Assembly (NCBI GenBank): GCA_049840595.1
Contig: JASGKO010000038.1
Coordinates: forward strand, 62,001-126,000
DNA: 64,000 nt
Direction: 5' to 3'
Source of the DNA: JASGKO01 sp049840595
Lineage (GTDB): Bacteria > Verrucomicrobiota > Verrucomicrobiia > Chthoniobacterales > Chthoniobacteraceae
Shown: positions 27,449 through 36,609 of the stretch, one piece after another
How the letters are laid out: each line of letters starts with the position of its first letter
How positions within the stretch are numbered: position 1 is the first letter of the stretch
Program-made: the position numbers and the translations under genes
Notes under the pieces: model-generated
Databases searched by the model: none
What the model was told of the DNA's origin: nothing
The model's input: the letters and a program-made list of their open reading frames with translations, nothing else

Positions 27449-29276
27449 ATGAATCCCGAAATCGCCAAGGCCATCGAAGCTGGAAAACTCACCCCCGAAG
27501 CTGGAAATGCGCTGGAGGCGCTCCCGCCGGGCACGTACTGCCTGCATAAAAGCTGGGGCTTCGGGAAAATCGAGTCCCTGAACTTCCTGCTCAACCAGGC
27601 GGTGATCGACTTCAAATCGAAGAAAGGCCACACCATGCAGTTGCAGTATGCCGCCGAGTCGCTGCAACCGATCGCCGCGGATCACATCCTCGCGCAGAAG
27701 GAGAGCAACCTCGATGGCATCAAGGCGATGGCAAAGGAAAACCCGGTTGCCCTCCTGCGCCTGATTCTCCAGAGCTATGGCGGCAAGGCCACGCAGGACC
27801 AGATCGCGCAGGCGCTCGCACCGGAAGTTTACAAGGAAGCCGATTTCAAAAAATTCTGGGACAGCGCAAAGAAGGCCGCCAAGGCGGACGGACATTTTTC
27901 AATCCCGACCAAGAAATCGGACCCCATGCTGCTCCGCGAAGCGCCCGTCTCCCGCGATGGCGAGTTGATCACCGCTTTCCAGTCCGCCCGGCAACTGAAG
28001 GACCAGATCACTGCGCTGGAGCAGATCTTGAAAAACATCGACAGTTTCCGCAGTTCGCCGGAGCAGCTTCGCTCCCGTGCTTACCGCCGTGGAAAGCTCC
28101 GCGCAAAAGAACCAGAAGCTGCAACCCTCGCAGGCGCTGGAATTCCTGCTCATCTGCGATGAACTCGTCTCGCAACTGCCGGGGCTTTCCCGCAGCTCGG
28201 AATCACTGGCGATCGACAATATGCTGCGCGAGGAAGAGCGCCGCCTCATCGACATCCTGGAAAAGCTGCCCGCCGCCAAGATCAAGCGCGTGCTGATCGA
28301 GTTCCCCGCCGCCTTTGGCGAGAGCTGGCCGGTGAAGGCGCTCACGATCATGCAGCGCGCCAATCTGCGTCTTGTTTCCGATCTGGCCCGGCTGCTGCAG
28401 GACAAGGAGCGGCACGAGGCGCTCGGCCATGAATTGCATCGCTGGATCCGCGAGCACTCGATCACCACGGAAGTGCTCACCTGGCTGTGCAAAGAACGCG
28501 ACGGCATCTATGCGGACCTGGTCACGCCGGAAGTTTTCAGCGCCATTCTCTCGGCGCTGGAGCGCGACCAGTTCAACGAAGTGAAGCGCGGCGGCAAGCT
28601 GCACGACCTGCTGATGGACGATCGCGAGCTGATTTCCGACCTGCTCGCCGGTGCTGAAACCAGTGTCGTGCGCGATGCGATGCGCAAGCTACTGCTCACG
28701 CCGGTCTTCGATGAATTGAACAAGCGCAGCCTGCTCGGCCGCATCGTGCGCGTTTACCCGGAAATGGAATCCATGCTAACCGGCGGCGAAGAGGAAAAGC
28801 AGGAGGCCCTGGTGGTCAGCTGGGAATCGCTGGAGAAACGCCAGGCCGAACTGGAAGACCTCATCACCAAAAAGATTCCCGAGAACGTCAAGGAAATCGC
28901 CATCGCCCGCAGCTACGGCGACTTGCGGGAAAACTTCGAATTCAAGGCGGCCAAGGAAATGCAGCGCGTCCTCTCCCGCCGCCGGGCGGAAATGGAGCGC
29001 GAACTCGGCAGCGCGCGTGGCTCCGATTTTGCCAACCCCGATACGGCCCAGGTTTCCATCGGCACCACGGTCTCGATCAAGCGCGCGGATGGCAGCGAAG
29101 CGACCTACACCCTGCTGGGCGCCTGGGACAGTGAACCGGAGAAGCACATCATCAGCTACCTCGCGGGCATTGGCCAGGCGCTGCTGACCAAGAAAGTGGG
29201 CGACACCGCCGAACTCCCCACCGAGACCGGCACGGAAAAAGCGACCGTTACTAAAATCGAGGCTTACAAGAAGTAG
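27449..29276 (+). CDS. greA: Transcription elongation factor GreA, long PVC-type form, one frameshift
   Basis: About 609 residues after removing one C insertion near 28070 (EQL joins APVLTAVESS). Only the last 150 residues are the canonical Gre factor: a coiled coil with GDLRENFEFKAAKEMQ, preserving the Asp and Glu of the tip that activate transcript cleavage by RNA polymerase, then the FKBP-like C domain (VSIGTTVSIKRADGSEATYTLLG, KVGDTAELP). The 450-residue N-terminal region is helical and begins with a CarD/SH3-like stretch (CLHKSWGFGKIESLNFLLNQ). Chlamydial GreA proteins are similarly long, so this is a superphylum trait. ATG at 27449 opens the conserved N terminus. A terminator follows. 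Confidence 0.88.
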
Positions 29277-29299
29277 GCAGCGGTAAAATCATTCCCGGC

Positions 29300-29340
29300 A
29301 AAACAGCGGAGTCGCCCTGGCGGTTCCGCTGTTTTCTTTT
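29300..29340. terminator. Bidirectional terminator between greA and the PEP-CTERM gene
   Basis: 11-bp stem AAAACAGCGGA/TCCGCTGTTTT (29300-29310, 29325-29335) with an inner CGCC/GGCG stem, then TTTTCTTTT on the plus strand and AAAA at the other side. It serves greA on the plus strand and could serve the convergent gene. Confidence 0.9.
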
Positions 29341-29373
29341 GGAGGGAGAGAAAACCGATCCTCCACTTGTAAT

Positions 29374-30395
29374 TCACCGCCGACGGCGGAAACACCAAAG
29401 GCCACCTCCCAGCAGCGAAAGCAGGATGGGATTCGGCTCCGGGGCGGCGAGTCAGCCAGAGCGAGGCGTTCATGATGAGCTTGCCGTTGTTGCCGCTGGC
29501 GTCGTCCCAGCCGTCGTAGAGTGTGTCGTTGGGATCGCCAGTGCCGTCGTCGAACGGGCTGCTATCACCGACGGCCACGACCTTGCCCAGCCCGTAGCTG
29601 GCGTAGGCAACGAGGGCGTTGCTGTTGCTGGTCGTCGCCGAGGACCAGACCGCCACCTTGGCGGTGGAGTTTTTCGTCGGATCAATCGTGATCGTGCTCC
29701 CATCGGCATAGTAAAACGAGGAGACCGTCCCGGCGCTGCCGTGGGTGATGGGATCGCTGGCGGTGGTGTCGATCTTCGCACTCGTGCTCGTGGAAAGATC
29801 GTCCCCATTGAAGCTGATGCCGATATTCGTGCCGGAGAGAAAGTCGTTCCATACCTCCGTCGAGTCGTAGCCATCGTTGTTGCGGTCGCTGCCGCCGTGA
29901 TCGGCGATCATGAAGAGGCTGCCGCCATTGAGCACGAAGTTAAGGAGCGCCGTCTTTTCCGAAGTGGTGAAAAGGATGTTCGGCTCGCAGAGGACGAAGA
30001 CCTTATAATGCGAGAGGTCCTGCGCGTTCGACGAGTTACCGTAGGTAATGCTGCCGTTGTAGGGCAGCGTGGAGACGGACTGGCCCGACTTCACCAGGCT
30101 CACGCCCCAGGCCGAGAGCGCCCGTCCAGTAAGTCTCGCTGGTGGAGGACGTGATGCCGCTGGCGGCGGGCGTCGGCACGCTCTGCGGGTTCGATTCACT
30201 CCCTCCGGTCCCGGTCGTGCCGGAACCATTGCCGTTGGTGACGTTGAGATTGTGGGAATCCGCATCGATCACCCAGTCCGCATTGCCCGCCATCTCGGCC
30301 TTGGTCGCGTCGAAAAGAAATTGCGCGTGCCCTTTTTCAGCGCCCGCTAAAACCAGCAACGAGATTACGAAATAACGAAAAGACAGAATTCTCAT
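29374..30395 (-). CDS. PEP-CTERM sorted protein with GATase-like domain, two frameshifts
   Basis: About 340 residues. Signal peptide (FRYFVISLLVLAGAEKGHA), then a region with YKVFVLCEPNILFTTSEKTALLNFVLNGGSLFMIADHGGSD and VAYASYGLGKVVAVGDSSPFDD, a flavodoxin/GATase-like fold often seen in DUF4350-type proteins. A base insertion near 30120 separates the signal peptide part from the body. Near 29445 a further shift hides the true end: in the alternative frame the tail reads PEPNPILLSLLGGGLWCFRRRR and stops at 29374, a textbook PEP-CTERM signal (PEP, hydrophobic helix, Arg cluster) for exosortase processing. Function of the body is unknown. Confidence 0.8.
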
Positions 30396-30570
30396 GGGGT
30401 GTGGGTACGAGGGTGCGATCGTGAAGCCTGGGAAACCCTGATGTTCAAAAACACCCCTGTTGGGCGCGAGTGATAGCCGGTCTTTTTGCAAATTAAAAGA
30501 TATTTGTTTGACCGTCCGCTTAAAAAATCCCCATAAACGAACCCGCACTTTTTCAATACCAAAAAACACT

Positions 30571-31854
30571 ATGTCACTCACCATCATCACTGACGTTCGC
30601 GCCCGCCAAATCCTCGATTCCCGGGGAAATCCCACCGTCGAGGTGGACGTGGAACTCGCCGGCGGTGCGGTCGGCCGTGCGGCAGTGCCGAGCGGCGCCA
30701 GCACCGGTGAACATGAAGCCTGGGAACTCCGCGACGCCGTGAAGGATCGCTACCTCGGCAAAGGCGTGCTCAAGGCCGTGGCCAACGTCAACAAACTCAT
30801 CACGCCCGAACTTCAAGGCCTCGACGCGCTCGACCAGGTGACGGTGGACAAGACGATGATCGCCCTCGACGGCACGCCGAACAAGGCGAAGCTCGGCGCG
30901 AATGCCATCCTCGGCGTCTCCCTCGCCACGGCGCACGCCGCCGCTGCTGCGCTCGGCATCCCGCTCTTCAAATACCTCGGCGGCCCGAACGCCAAGGTGC
31001 TGCCCGTGCCGATGATGAACATCATCAACGGTGGCGCGCACTCCGATGCTCCGATTGATTTCCAGGAATTCATGATCATGCCCAAGGGCGCGCCGAGCTT
31101 CAGTGAAGCGCTCCGCTACGGCACCGAAGTTTTCCACGCGCTGAAAGGCATCCTCAAGGGCCGCGGCCTCTCGACAGCCATCGGTGACGAAGGCGGCTTC
31201 GCGCCGAAGCTCGAGAGTGCCTACGACGCCCTCGACGTGATCGCGGAAGCCGTGAAGAAGGCCGGCTACAAACTCGGCAAGGACATCTTCATCGCCCTCG
31301 ACGTCGCCTCGTCGGAATTCTACGACGCGAAATCGAAGAAATACGTCTTCAAGAAATCCAGCGGCGAGAAGCTCTCCGCGGCCGAGCTGGTGGAATACTA
31401 CAAGAACCTCTGCGCGAAATACCCGATCGTGAGCATCGAAGACGGCTGCGCCGAAAACGACTGGGCGGGCTGGAAGCTGCTCACCGACGCGATCGGCGAC
31501 AAGGTGCAGCTCGTCGGCGACGATCTCTTCGTCACCAACGTGGAATTCCTGAGCAAGGGCATCAAGACCGGCACGGCCAACTCGATCCTCGTGAAGGTGA
31601 ACCAGATCGGCTCCCTCACCGAGACTCTCGACGCGATCGAGCTCGCGAAGGAAAACAAATACACGGCGGTCATCAGCCATCGCTCCGGCGAGAGCGAAGA
31701 CACCACCATCGCCGACATCGCGGTGGCGACGAATGCAGGCCAGATCAAGACCGGTTCCCTCTGCCGCACCGACCGCGTGGCGAAGTACAACCAGCTCCTC
31801 CGCATCGAGGAAGAGCTCGGCGCGAACGCCATCTACGGCGGCAAGATGCGCTAA
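30571..31854 (+). CDS. eno: Enolase
   Basis: 427 residues, glycolytic 2-phosphoglycerate dehydratase. Full set of signatures: LDSRGNPTVEVDV, VPSGASTGEHEAWELRD, GDEGGFAPKL (catalytic Glu), VSIEDGCAENDW, ILVKVNQIGSLTE (catalytic Lys), SHRSGESEDTTIAD. ATG at 30571; no strong Shine-Dalgarno sequence, only an A-rich leader. ftsB follows two genes on, preserving the common eno-ftsB neighbourhood. A terminator lies 28 bp after the stop. Confidence 0.98.
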   Translation: MSLTIITDVRARQILDSRGNPTVEVDVELAGGAVGRAAVPSGASTGEHEAWELRDAVKDRYLGKGVLKAVANVNKLITPELQGLDALDQVTVDKTMIALDGTPNKAKLGANAILGVSLATAHAAAAALGIPLFKYLGGPNAKVLPVPMMNIINGGAHSDAPIDFQEFMIMPKGAPSFSEALRYGTEVFHALKGILKGRGLSTAIGDEGGFAPKLESAYDALDVIAEAVKKAGYKLGKDIFIALDVASSEFYDAKSKKYVFKKSSGEKLSAAELVEYYKNLCAKYPIVSIEDGCAENDWAGWKLLTDAIGDKVQLVGDDLFVTNVEFLSKGIKTGTANSILVKVNQIGSLTETLDAIELAKENKYTAVISHRSGESEDTTIADIAVATNAGQIKTGSLCRTDRVAKYNQLLRIEEELGANAIYGGKMR

Positions 31855-31881
31855 GCATCCCGCAACCAAAATCATCTCACG

Positions 31882-31915
31882 CAAGGCGGCTCGAAAGGGT
31901 CGCCTTGTTTTTTTT
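31882..31915 (+). terminator. Rho-independent terminator of eno
   Basis: Stem CAAGGCG/CGCCTTG (31882-31888, 31901-31907) plus a G-T pair, 12-nt loop, then eight T (31908-31915). Confidence 0.92.
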
Positions 31916-32009
31916 GTGCGCGAGAATCGCCGGGCGGATAAATGAAATTGCCGAGTGCCGCGGCACCTGCCATCATGCGCCTTCTTAAGGGAACCTGGCG
32001 CGACTCTCC

Positions 32010-32552
32010 ATGCGATATCTGCTCAAGCTACCGCTCATTACGATCTTTCTTTGTTCGTGCCTCATTGCGCTGGCCAGCTTCGTCATCCCTGGTCGCTCCA
32101 TGAAGGCGGCCGCTCAAATCTACATCACCTCGGCCACGTTCTATCCCTCGGAATGGTCGCCCAAACACCTGACGGAGGTTTATCAAGCGGCCCGGCAGGA
32201 CCTTCATGCGGATACGGCGATCGAAGGATTTACCGAGACGGAGCATCCTTTTTTTGTCGTCCGTGTCTTTGCCTCCTCCCAAGCCGCAGCCCATGAGCTG
32301 GCGGAAAAAATGGCCGCTGGAATATTCCAGCATAGTTCCGACAAGTCATTGCTTTCTCCGATCTACCGGGACGTCGGGTCGGCCCTGACGCCCGGCCAGT
32401 CGTCGATCCTCCGGCTCTTCGATTGGCTCGGCGGGAATGCTGCCATCATTGCACTGCTTTCGCTGGGGCTTTCGTTTGCCCGGCCTTCGTTGCAGGCCCC
32501 TCCCCCGCTGCGCACCACGACGGCAACCGCCAGGAATGACGATCCATATTAG
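32010..32552 (+). CDS. Hypothetical protein with two terminal transmembrane helices
   Basis: 180 residues: N-terminal helix (LPLITIFLCSCLIALASFVI), a periplasmic-looking domain of about 105 residues (AAQIYITSATFYPSEW, HPFFVVRVFASSQAAAHELAEKMA), and a second helix (AAIIALLSLGLSFA) before a polar tail. The layout recalls small chain-length-determinant (Wzz-like) proteins, where a remote resemblance of the extracytoplasmic part is possible, but no diagnostic motif is present. Confidence 0.55.
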   Translation: MRYLLKLPLITIFLCSCLIALASFVIPGRSMKAAAQIYITSATFYPSEWSPKHLTEVYQAARQDLHADTAIEGFTETEHPFFVVRVFASSQAAAHELAEKMAAGIFQHSSDKSLLSPIYRDVGSALTPGQSSILRLFDWLGGNAAIIALLSLGLSFARPSLQAPPPLRTTTATARNDDPY

Positions 32553-32637
32553 CCAGCCATCCGCTTTTTGGGTTGCATAAACGCTCATTCGGGAGCAGCG
32601 TCCGCTGGATTCATTTTCTGCCTGTCCCTTGCCCTTG

Positions 32638-33009
32638 ATGAGTACTCATGACTTCAGCGAATTTCGAGAGCGCCGCCAAACCACGGTCTGGCACACGCTC
32701 AACAAGCTGGTCGTCATCCTCATCCTGCTCGCTGGCTCGGTGACGGCGGTCCTCTATTTTCTGCCCGAGGTGCGCTACCTCCGCGACATGAAGAGCCGTC
32801 GCGACACCTTGCAGACGGAGAAGGAAACCAAGAGCGCCGAGGTGAAGAAAAACCATCGGGTGGAGGAACTGCTGAAAAACGATCCCGAATACGTGGAAAC
32901 GATTGCCCGGGACAAGCTCGACCTGATGAAGCCCGGTGAAACCATCATCCGCATGGATACGCCCTCCCCGGCTCCGGCCCCCGTAGCCAGTGGCTCGGAA
33001 TCGGACTAG
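32638..33009 (+). CDS. ftsB: Septum formation initiator FtsB/DivIC-like
   Basis: 123 residues: short cytoplasmic N terminus, one transmembrane helix (LVVILILLAGSVTAVLYFL), then a periplasmic coiled coil (EVRYLRDMKSRRDTLQTEKETKSAEVK) and VETIARDKLDLMKPGETIIRM, the FtsB-type ending. FtsB joins FtsL and FtsQ in the divisome. Its place near eno supports the call. ATG at 32638; TTG at 32629 is an unlikely alternative. Confidence 0.85.
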   Translation: MSTHDFSEFRERRQTTVWHTLNKLVVILILLAGSVTAVLYFLPEVRYLRDMKSRRDTLQTEKETKSAEVKKNHRVEELLKNDPEYVETIARDKLDLMKPGETIIRMDTPSPAPAPVASGSESD

Positions 33010-33027
33010 CCAAAGAGGATTGGCCGC

Positions 33028-33954
33028 TTAAAACTTCGCCTCCAGCGAGAGGCCGAGGAACAGGGAGCCGTCGGAGTTTTGGAATCCGGTTTCGGCGCGA
33101 TTGAAATCGTATTTCCGATAGGTGGAGTAACCCGCATCCATGCGCAGCGTCGCCTGATTGATCTGCCACGTAGCCCCCACGACGAGATTCACCTGCTCGG
33201 TGGTGAGAAGGGCGTTATTGAGCGCCGGCTGGCCATGGGTGTCGCCGAAATTGCTCGAAACACGGTAGGTATCTCCCGCCAGATCTGCCCCGGCGTGCAG
33301 CGTCACGGAGGGGCTCCATTCGTATTCAAGCTCGGGCTGCGGCAATACCGCATTGAGCACCCATTGGCTGCCCAGGCGCCAGCGGATGCCGGGGGCAGGA
33401 ATCACCACCCAGGGGCGGTTGAAATCCACGCTCACCCCGAGGATCCACTGCAGATCCGGGCTGACAATATAGGAACCACCGACGAAAAATGGGACATTGA
33501 AACTGCGGACGGTGAGATGGTTGTCCCCGTAGAAACCCGGCTGCGCCTCGGCACGCAGGATGATGGAGTCGAATTGAAAATCCGCGCCGACCACCAGCCC
33601 GGCCGATTGCAGCGTATTGGGCAGCATGGCATTGGCCGGCAGCGAAAGATTCGAGCGATGCACGAAAGCACCGATTCGCAGCAGGGTCTGATCCGAAAGC
33701 GAAGGCGAAATGACGAACTTCGCGTCGTTCGTCTGCTCGCTGATCCTGCCAATGCCATGGCTATTGTGCTCGAAGGATGCGCCGCTAAGAAACGTTGACT
33801 CCACATCGAAGTCGAAGCTGGTGGGAATCCCGGAGGACGAATCCGCCCCGGGACTGGCCGTGGGGATCGAAGTTACCGCTCCCGCCCACCCATGCGAGGT
33901 GAGCAGCAACGAAAGGCCAGCGAGGCAGGTAGCAAGCGCGTATCTCATAGCCAT
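33028..33954 (-). CDS. Outer-membrane beta-barrel protein (DUF6268-like)
   Basis: 308 residues, signal peptide ending around SHGWAGA, then alternating hydrophobic/polar strands (ILRAEAQPGFYG, LQWILGVSVDFNRPW, QVNLVVGATWQINQATLRMDAGYS) and a C-terminal strand SLFLGLSLEAKF ending in Phe, the usual outer-membrane insertion signal. Resembles the uncharacterised DUF6268 barrels. The downstream end abuts ftsB convergently; the gene upstream at 33961 is 6 bp away and co-oriented. Confidence 0.75.
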   Translation of the reverse strand: MAMRYALATCLAGLSLLLTSHGWAGAVTSIPTASPGADSSSGIPTSFDFDVESTFLSGASFEHNSHGIGRISEQTNDAKFVISPSLSDQTLLRIGAFVHRSNLSLPANAMLPNTLQSAGLVVGADFQFDSIILRAEAQPGFYGDNHLTVRSFNVPFFVGGSYIVSPDLQWILGVSVDFNRPWVVIPAPGIRWRLGSQWVLNAVLPQPELEYEWSPSVTLHAGADLAGDTYRVSSNFGDTHGQPALNNALLTTEQVNLVVGATWQINQATLRMDAGYSTYRKYDFNRAETGFQNSDGSLFLGLSLEAKF

Positions 33955-33960
33955 GCGGAG

Positions 33961-34971
33961 TTACTTTACCGATTGTGCGAAGGATTCAAGACTACGCCGG
34001 GCTTCCTTCATCGTGGTGGCCGAGGCTCCCATGCGCTCCACTCCGCGCAGGCTCTCCACTTCGCCGGAGGAGACGGCCTCGCCGCGCCAGATGAGCGTCA
34101 TTTCCCTGCCATTGACCGTGACCGGCCAGAATTGCGTGAACTCGATCAGCGCGTAAAAACCACCGCTGGAGTAAAAATTCACCGAGAGATGCCGCCAGCC
34201 GTCGCCCTCCATTTTGGACCATCCGGCAGCGAGCGTAAGGGCGGCCTGACGCTCGGTTTTGAAAAGGTTCCAGGTAAGCTGGGCGCTCCCATCCATCAGC
34301 CCGGCGAATTGCTGGTGCACCGCTGGTTGCTCACCGAGCAGGCGCGTGATCTCGGCGACGGGGCGCACCGTCTGCGAGCCTTCCACATAAGAAGGCTGCG
34401 AGGAGATTCCCCCACTGGAAAAAGCCCGCACACGCCCGGAAAGAATCTCCGCCCAGAAAGCCACGGACTTCGCGGAGATGGCCCCGCCTTTGCTCCCGGC
34501 GGCGGCAGCGTACTTTGCCGTATCACCGCTGGCCAGTTGCAGCGTTCCATCGCCACCGGGGAGTTTGGCCGTAGCCGCATCGAAAGCTTTCACATAGCTA
34601 TTCGAGGGGGCCGCCGCGAGGCCGGAAAAATCGGACGGCGCAGCACTCGCCGGAATCGTGGAGCAAGAGTAGTTGCCCAGATCGGGATGCGGTTGCGCGT
34701 CCCAGCGCTGGAAATCCGCCACCGCCTGCGCCAGCGGCACCGGTACGGTACACCAGGCCTGCACCGTGATGTCGCGCGGATCGGAAAGCTTGGGGCCACG
34801 AGCCGCCACCGGTTTCAGTCCCTGCGCCGGGTCCACTTTTTCGAAGACGGATACCGCAGCAAGCTCGCTGATCGCATCGGCCTGCACCGGCTGACTAAGG
34901 GCGGCCACGGACACCACCGCGGCGACCGCGATCATTCGCAATAAAGGAACACCTGTCTTGGAAAGCGACAT
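33961..34971 (-). CDS. Secreted hypothetical protein
   Basis: 336 residues with a signal peptide (MIAVAAVVSVAALSQPVQA). The mature part contains HPDLGNYSCSTIPASAAPSD, an Ala-rich low-complexity middle, and SVNFYSSGGFYALIEFTQFWPVTVNGREMTLIWRG near the end. No family recognised. Six bp from the beta-barrel gene, so the two secreted proteins may work together in the envelope. Confidence 0.65.
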   Translation of the reverse strand: MSLSKTGVPLLRMIAVAAVVSVAALSQPVQADAISELAAVSVFEKVDPAQGLKPVAARGPKLSDPRDITVQAWCTVPVPLAQAVADFQRWDAQPHPDLGNYSCSTIPASAAPSDFSGLAAAPSNSYVKAFDAATAKLPGGDGTLQLASGDTAKYAAAAGSKGGAISAKSVAFWAEILSGRVRAFSSGGISSQPSYVEGSQTVRPVAEITRLLGEQPAVHQQFAGLMDGSAQLTWNLFKTERQAALTLAAGWSKMEGDGWRHLSVNFYSSGGFYALIEFTQFWPVTVNGREMTLIWRGEAVSSGEVESLRGVERMGASATTMKEARRSLESFAQSVK

Positions 34972-35077
34972 ACGGCAATCGTCTCCATGCCGGTTACGGT
35001 TGTCAAAGCCTTTACCAAGCAGTAATGAAGCCAGCAGGCAGTCGGCCTCGGCTGCCCGCTGGCAAATATTTGCGAGT

Positions 35078-36391
35078 TTAAAAACAGCCCAACCCGGCCC
35101 CGGGACTACCGCTCACCTGGTGCATAAATGTGATGGTCGGGAGACTGCCATCGGACTGCCGCGCCGTGGCCATCTGAGTCGCATCGGTGCTCACGAAGTT
35201 GCTGTTCGTCAGCGTGATGCTTTCTGTCCACGAGTTGTTGCTCACGAGGGCGCCAGTCTCGTTCAGGCTTTGGATGTTGGTATAGCTGGAGGTGTAGGCC
35301 AGGTTGTAATGCATCACCTCGGCCACGCCCGCGATGTCGTTGGAATCCGTTTGCGCCGAGGAACTGCTGTAATTCGGCGCGGTGCGTTCCAGCATCGTAA
35401 AATCATCACGATTGTAGAACGAGGTATTGTTGGTCCAGGTCGCCGCCTGGCCCGGCTGGTGATTGGCATAGAAACCATTCGCGGCATTATCGGCTGCTAA
35501 ACAATATTTAACGATGTGTGCAGGCAGGGGATTGGGAATCTGGTTCTGCGGCGTCGAGCCCCAGCCCCCGACTTTGAAGCCGTTGCCATTTCCACCGTTG
35601 TTGCCGTTCAGGTAGGACCAGCAGGTACTCGAAGGTCACCGGCGCGGCGGCATTCAGGCAATCGTAGCCATCGTCACTGTTGTTCCAGGAGCGGCAGGCA
35701 TTATAGACATTGCCGGTCCCACTCGCATTGGGATGGCAGCCGAAGCCATCGGCATTCCCGTAGGAGTAGCTGTTGATCCCCGTGAGGTTATACGCATCGC
35801 AGTTGAGGAAAGTATTGCTCGCCGACGCGCCCTCCAGATAAAAACCGACGCATTCTCCATCGTGGACGGCCACGTTGTTCAAGGTGCAACTCGTCCCACC
35901 GTAAATGGCAAAGCCGATGGATTGGTTGTTTGAGGTGGTGATATTCTCTTTGACGTTGATCACATCGAAGCCTTTGAAGGTCACATTACTGGCCGTGACC
36001 CAAAAGGCCGCGACGCGGTAACCCGTGGGATTCACCGCCGAGAAATCGAGCACCGCAGGCCCGAGGTAGCGACGATCTTGATCCCGCTGACGTTGATCAC
36101 ATTCACCGCAGCATAGACGCTGCCGTCTTCGTAGGCGGCAATCGTGCTACCCACGCTGTAAGTGCCGTCATCGAGACTGATGGTATCACCAGAAGCGCAG
36201 AGTGATTCCGCTTTCATAATGGTGGCCAGCGGATGGCTGGGGGCTCCGTTGTTGCTATCGCTGCCGGTGGGCGAGACGTAATAAATCGTCGCGAGGGCAG
36301 AGACGGTTTGGAACAGGAACGAGGCGCACGCAGCCATGATGATCCGGCTGCGCAGCCACGCTCCACGATCGCGTGAGGCGAGTTTTTTCAT
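35078..36391 (-). CDS. PL9-type pectate lyase, secreted, two frameshifts
   Basis: About 438 residues. Signal peptide (SRIIMAACASFLFQTVSALA), then TIYYVSPTGSDSNNGAPSHP, the usual opening of right-handed beta-helix lyases. Coils contain NADGFGCHPN, SWNNSDDGYDCLN (Ca-binding Asp cluster as in Pel9A) and GNGFKVGGWG, whose Lys matches the catalytic base of PL9. A missing base near 36060 and an inserted base near 35634 (GCAGTACTC read as GCAGGTACTC) break the frame; joined, they give FEYCWSYLNGNNGGNGNG. The enzyme cleaves polygalacturonate by beta-elimination. Specific substrate is inferred from motifs only. Confidence 0.82.
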
Positions 36392-36411
36392 TGGGGGGTA
36401 TGGAGTTGAAT

Positions 36412-36430
36412 CGCCTTCCGTGGGAAGGCG
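36412..36430 (-). promoter_or_regulatory. Stable hairpin in the 5' leader of the pectate lyase gene
   Basis: CGCCTTCC, 3-nt loop, GGAAGGCG about 20 bp upstream of the start codon. Could occlude or protect the 5' end of the mRNA; no T tract, so not an obvious terminator. The rest of the 218-bp gap to 36609 shows no gene. Confidence 0.5.
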
Positions 36431-36609
36431 GGTTGTTCAGGGTTTTTGAAAGAAGAAAAAACGATTTCCCGCTTTTTCCGGATGCATCCTGCTGCATTCA
36501 CACCGTGCGCACAAGATGCCATTTCGCGTAAACACGTAGCATTTTGCGCAAATTATCCGTTACAGTCAGAGATATTACTTTCCTGAAATCAACGACTTAG
36601 CGAATCCTT

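Noticed and set aside
30574..31884. 436-codon open frame antisense to enolase
   Set aside because: Mirror frame of a highly conserved gene; amino acid composition typical of third-position-driven antisense frames.
36392..36609. Possible riboswitch upstream of the pectate lyase
   Set aside because: Only one simple hairpin is visible; no known aptamer consensus.
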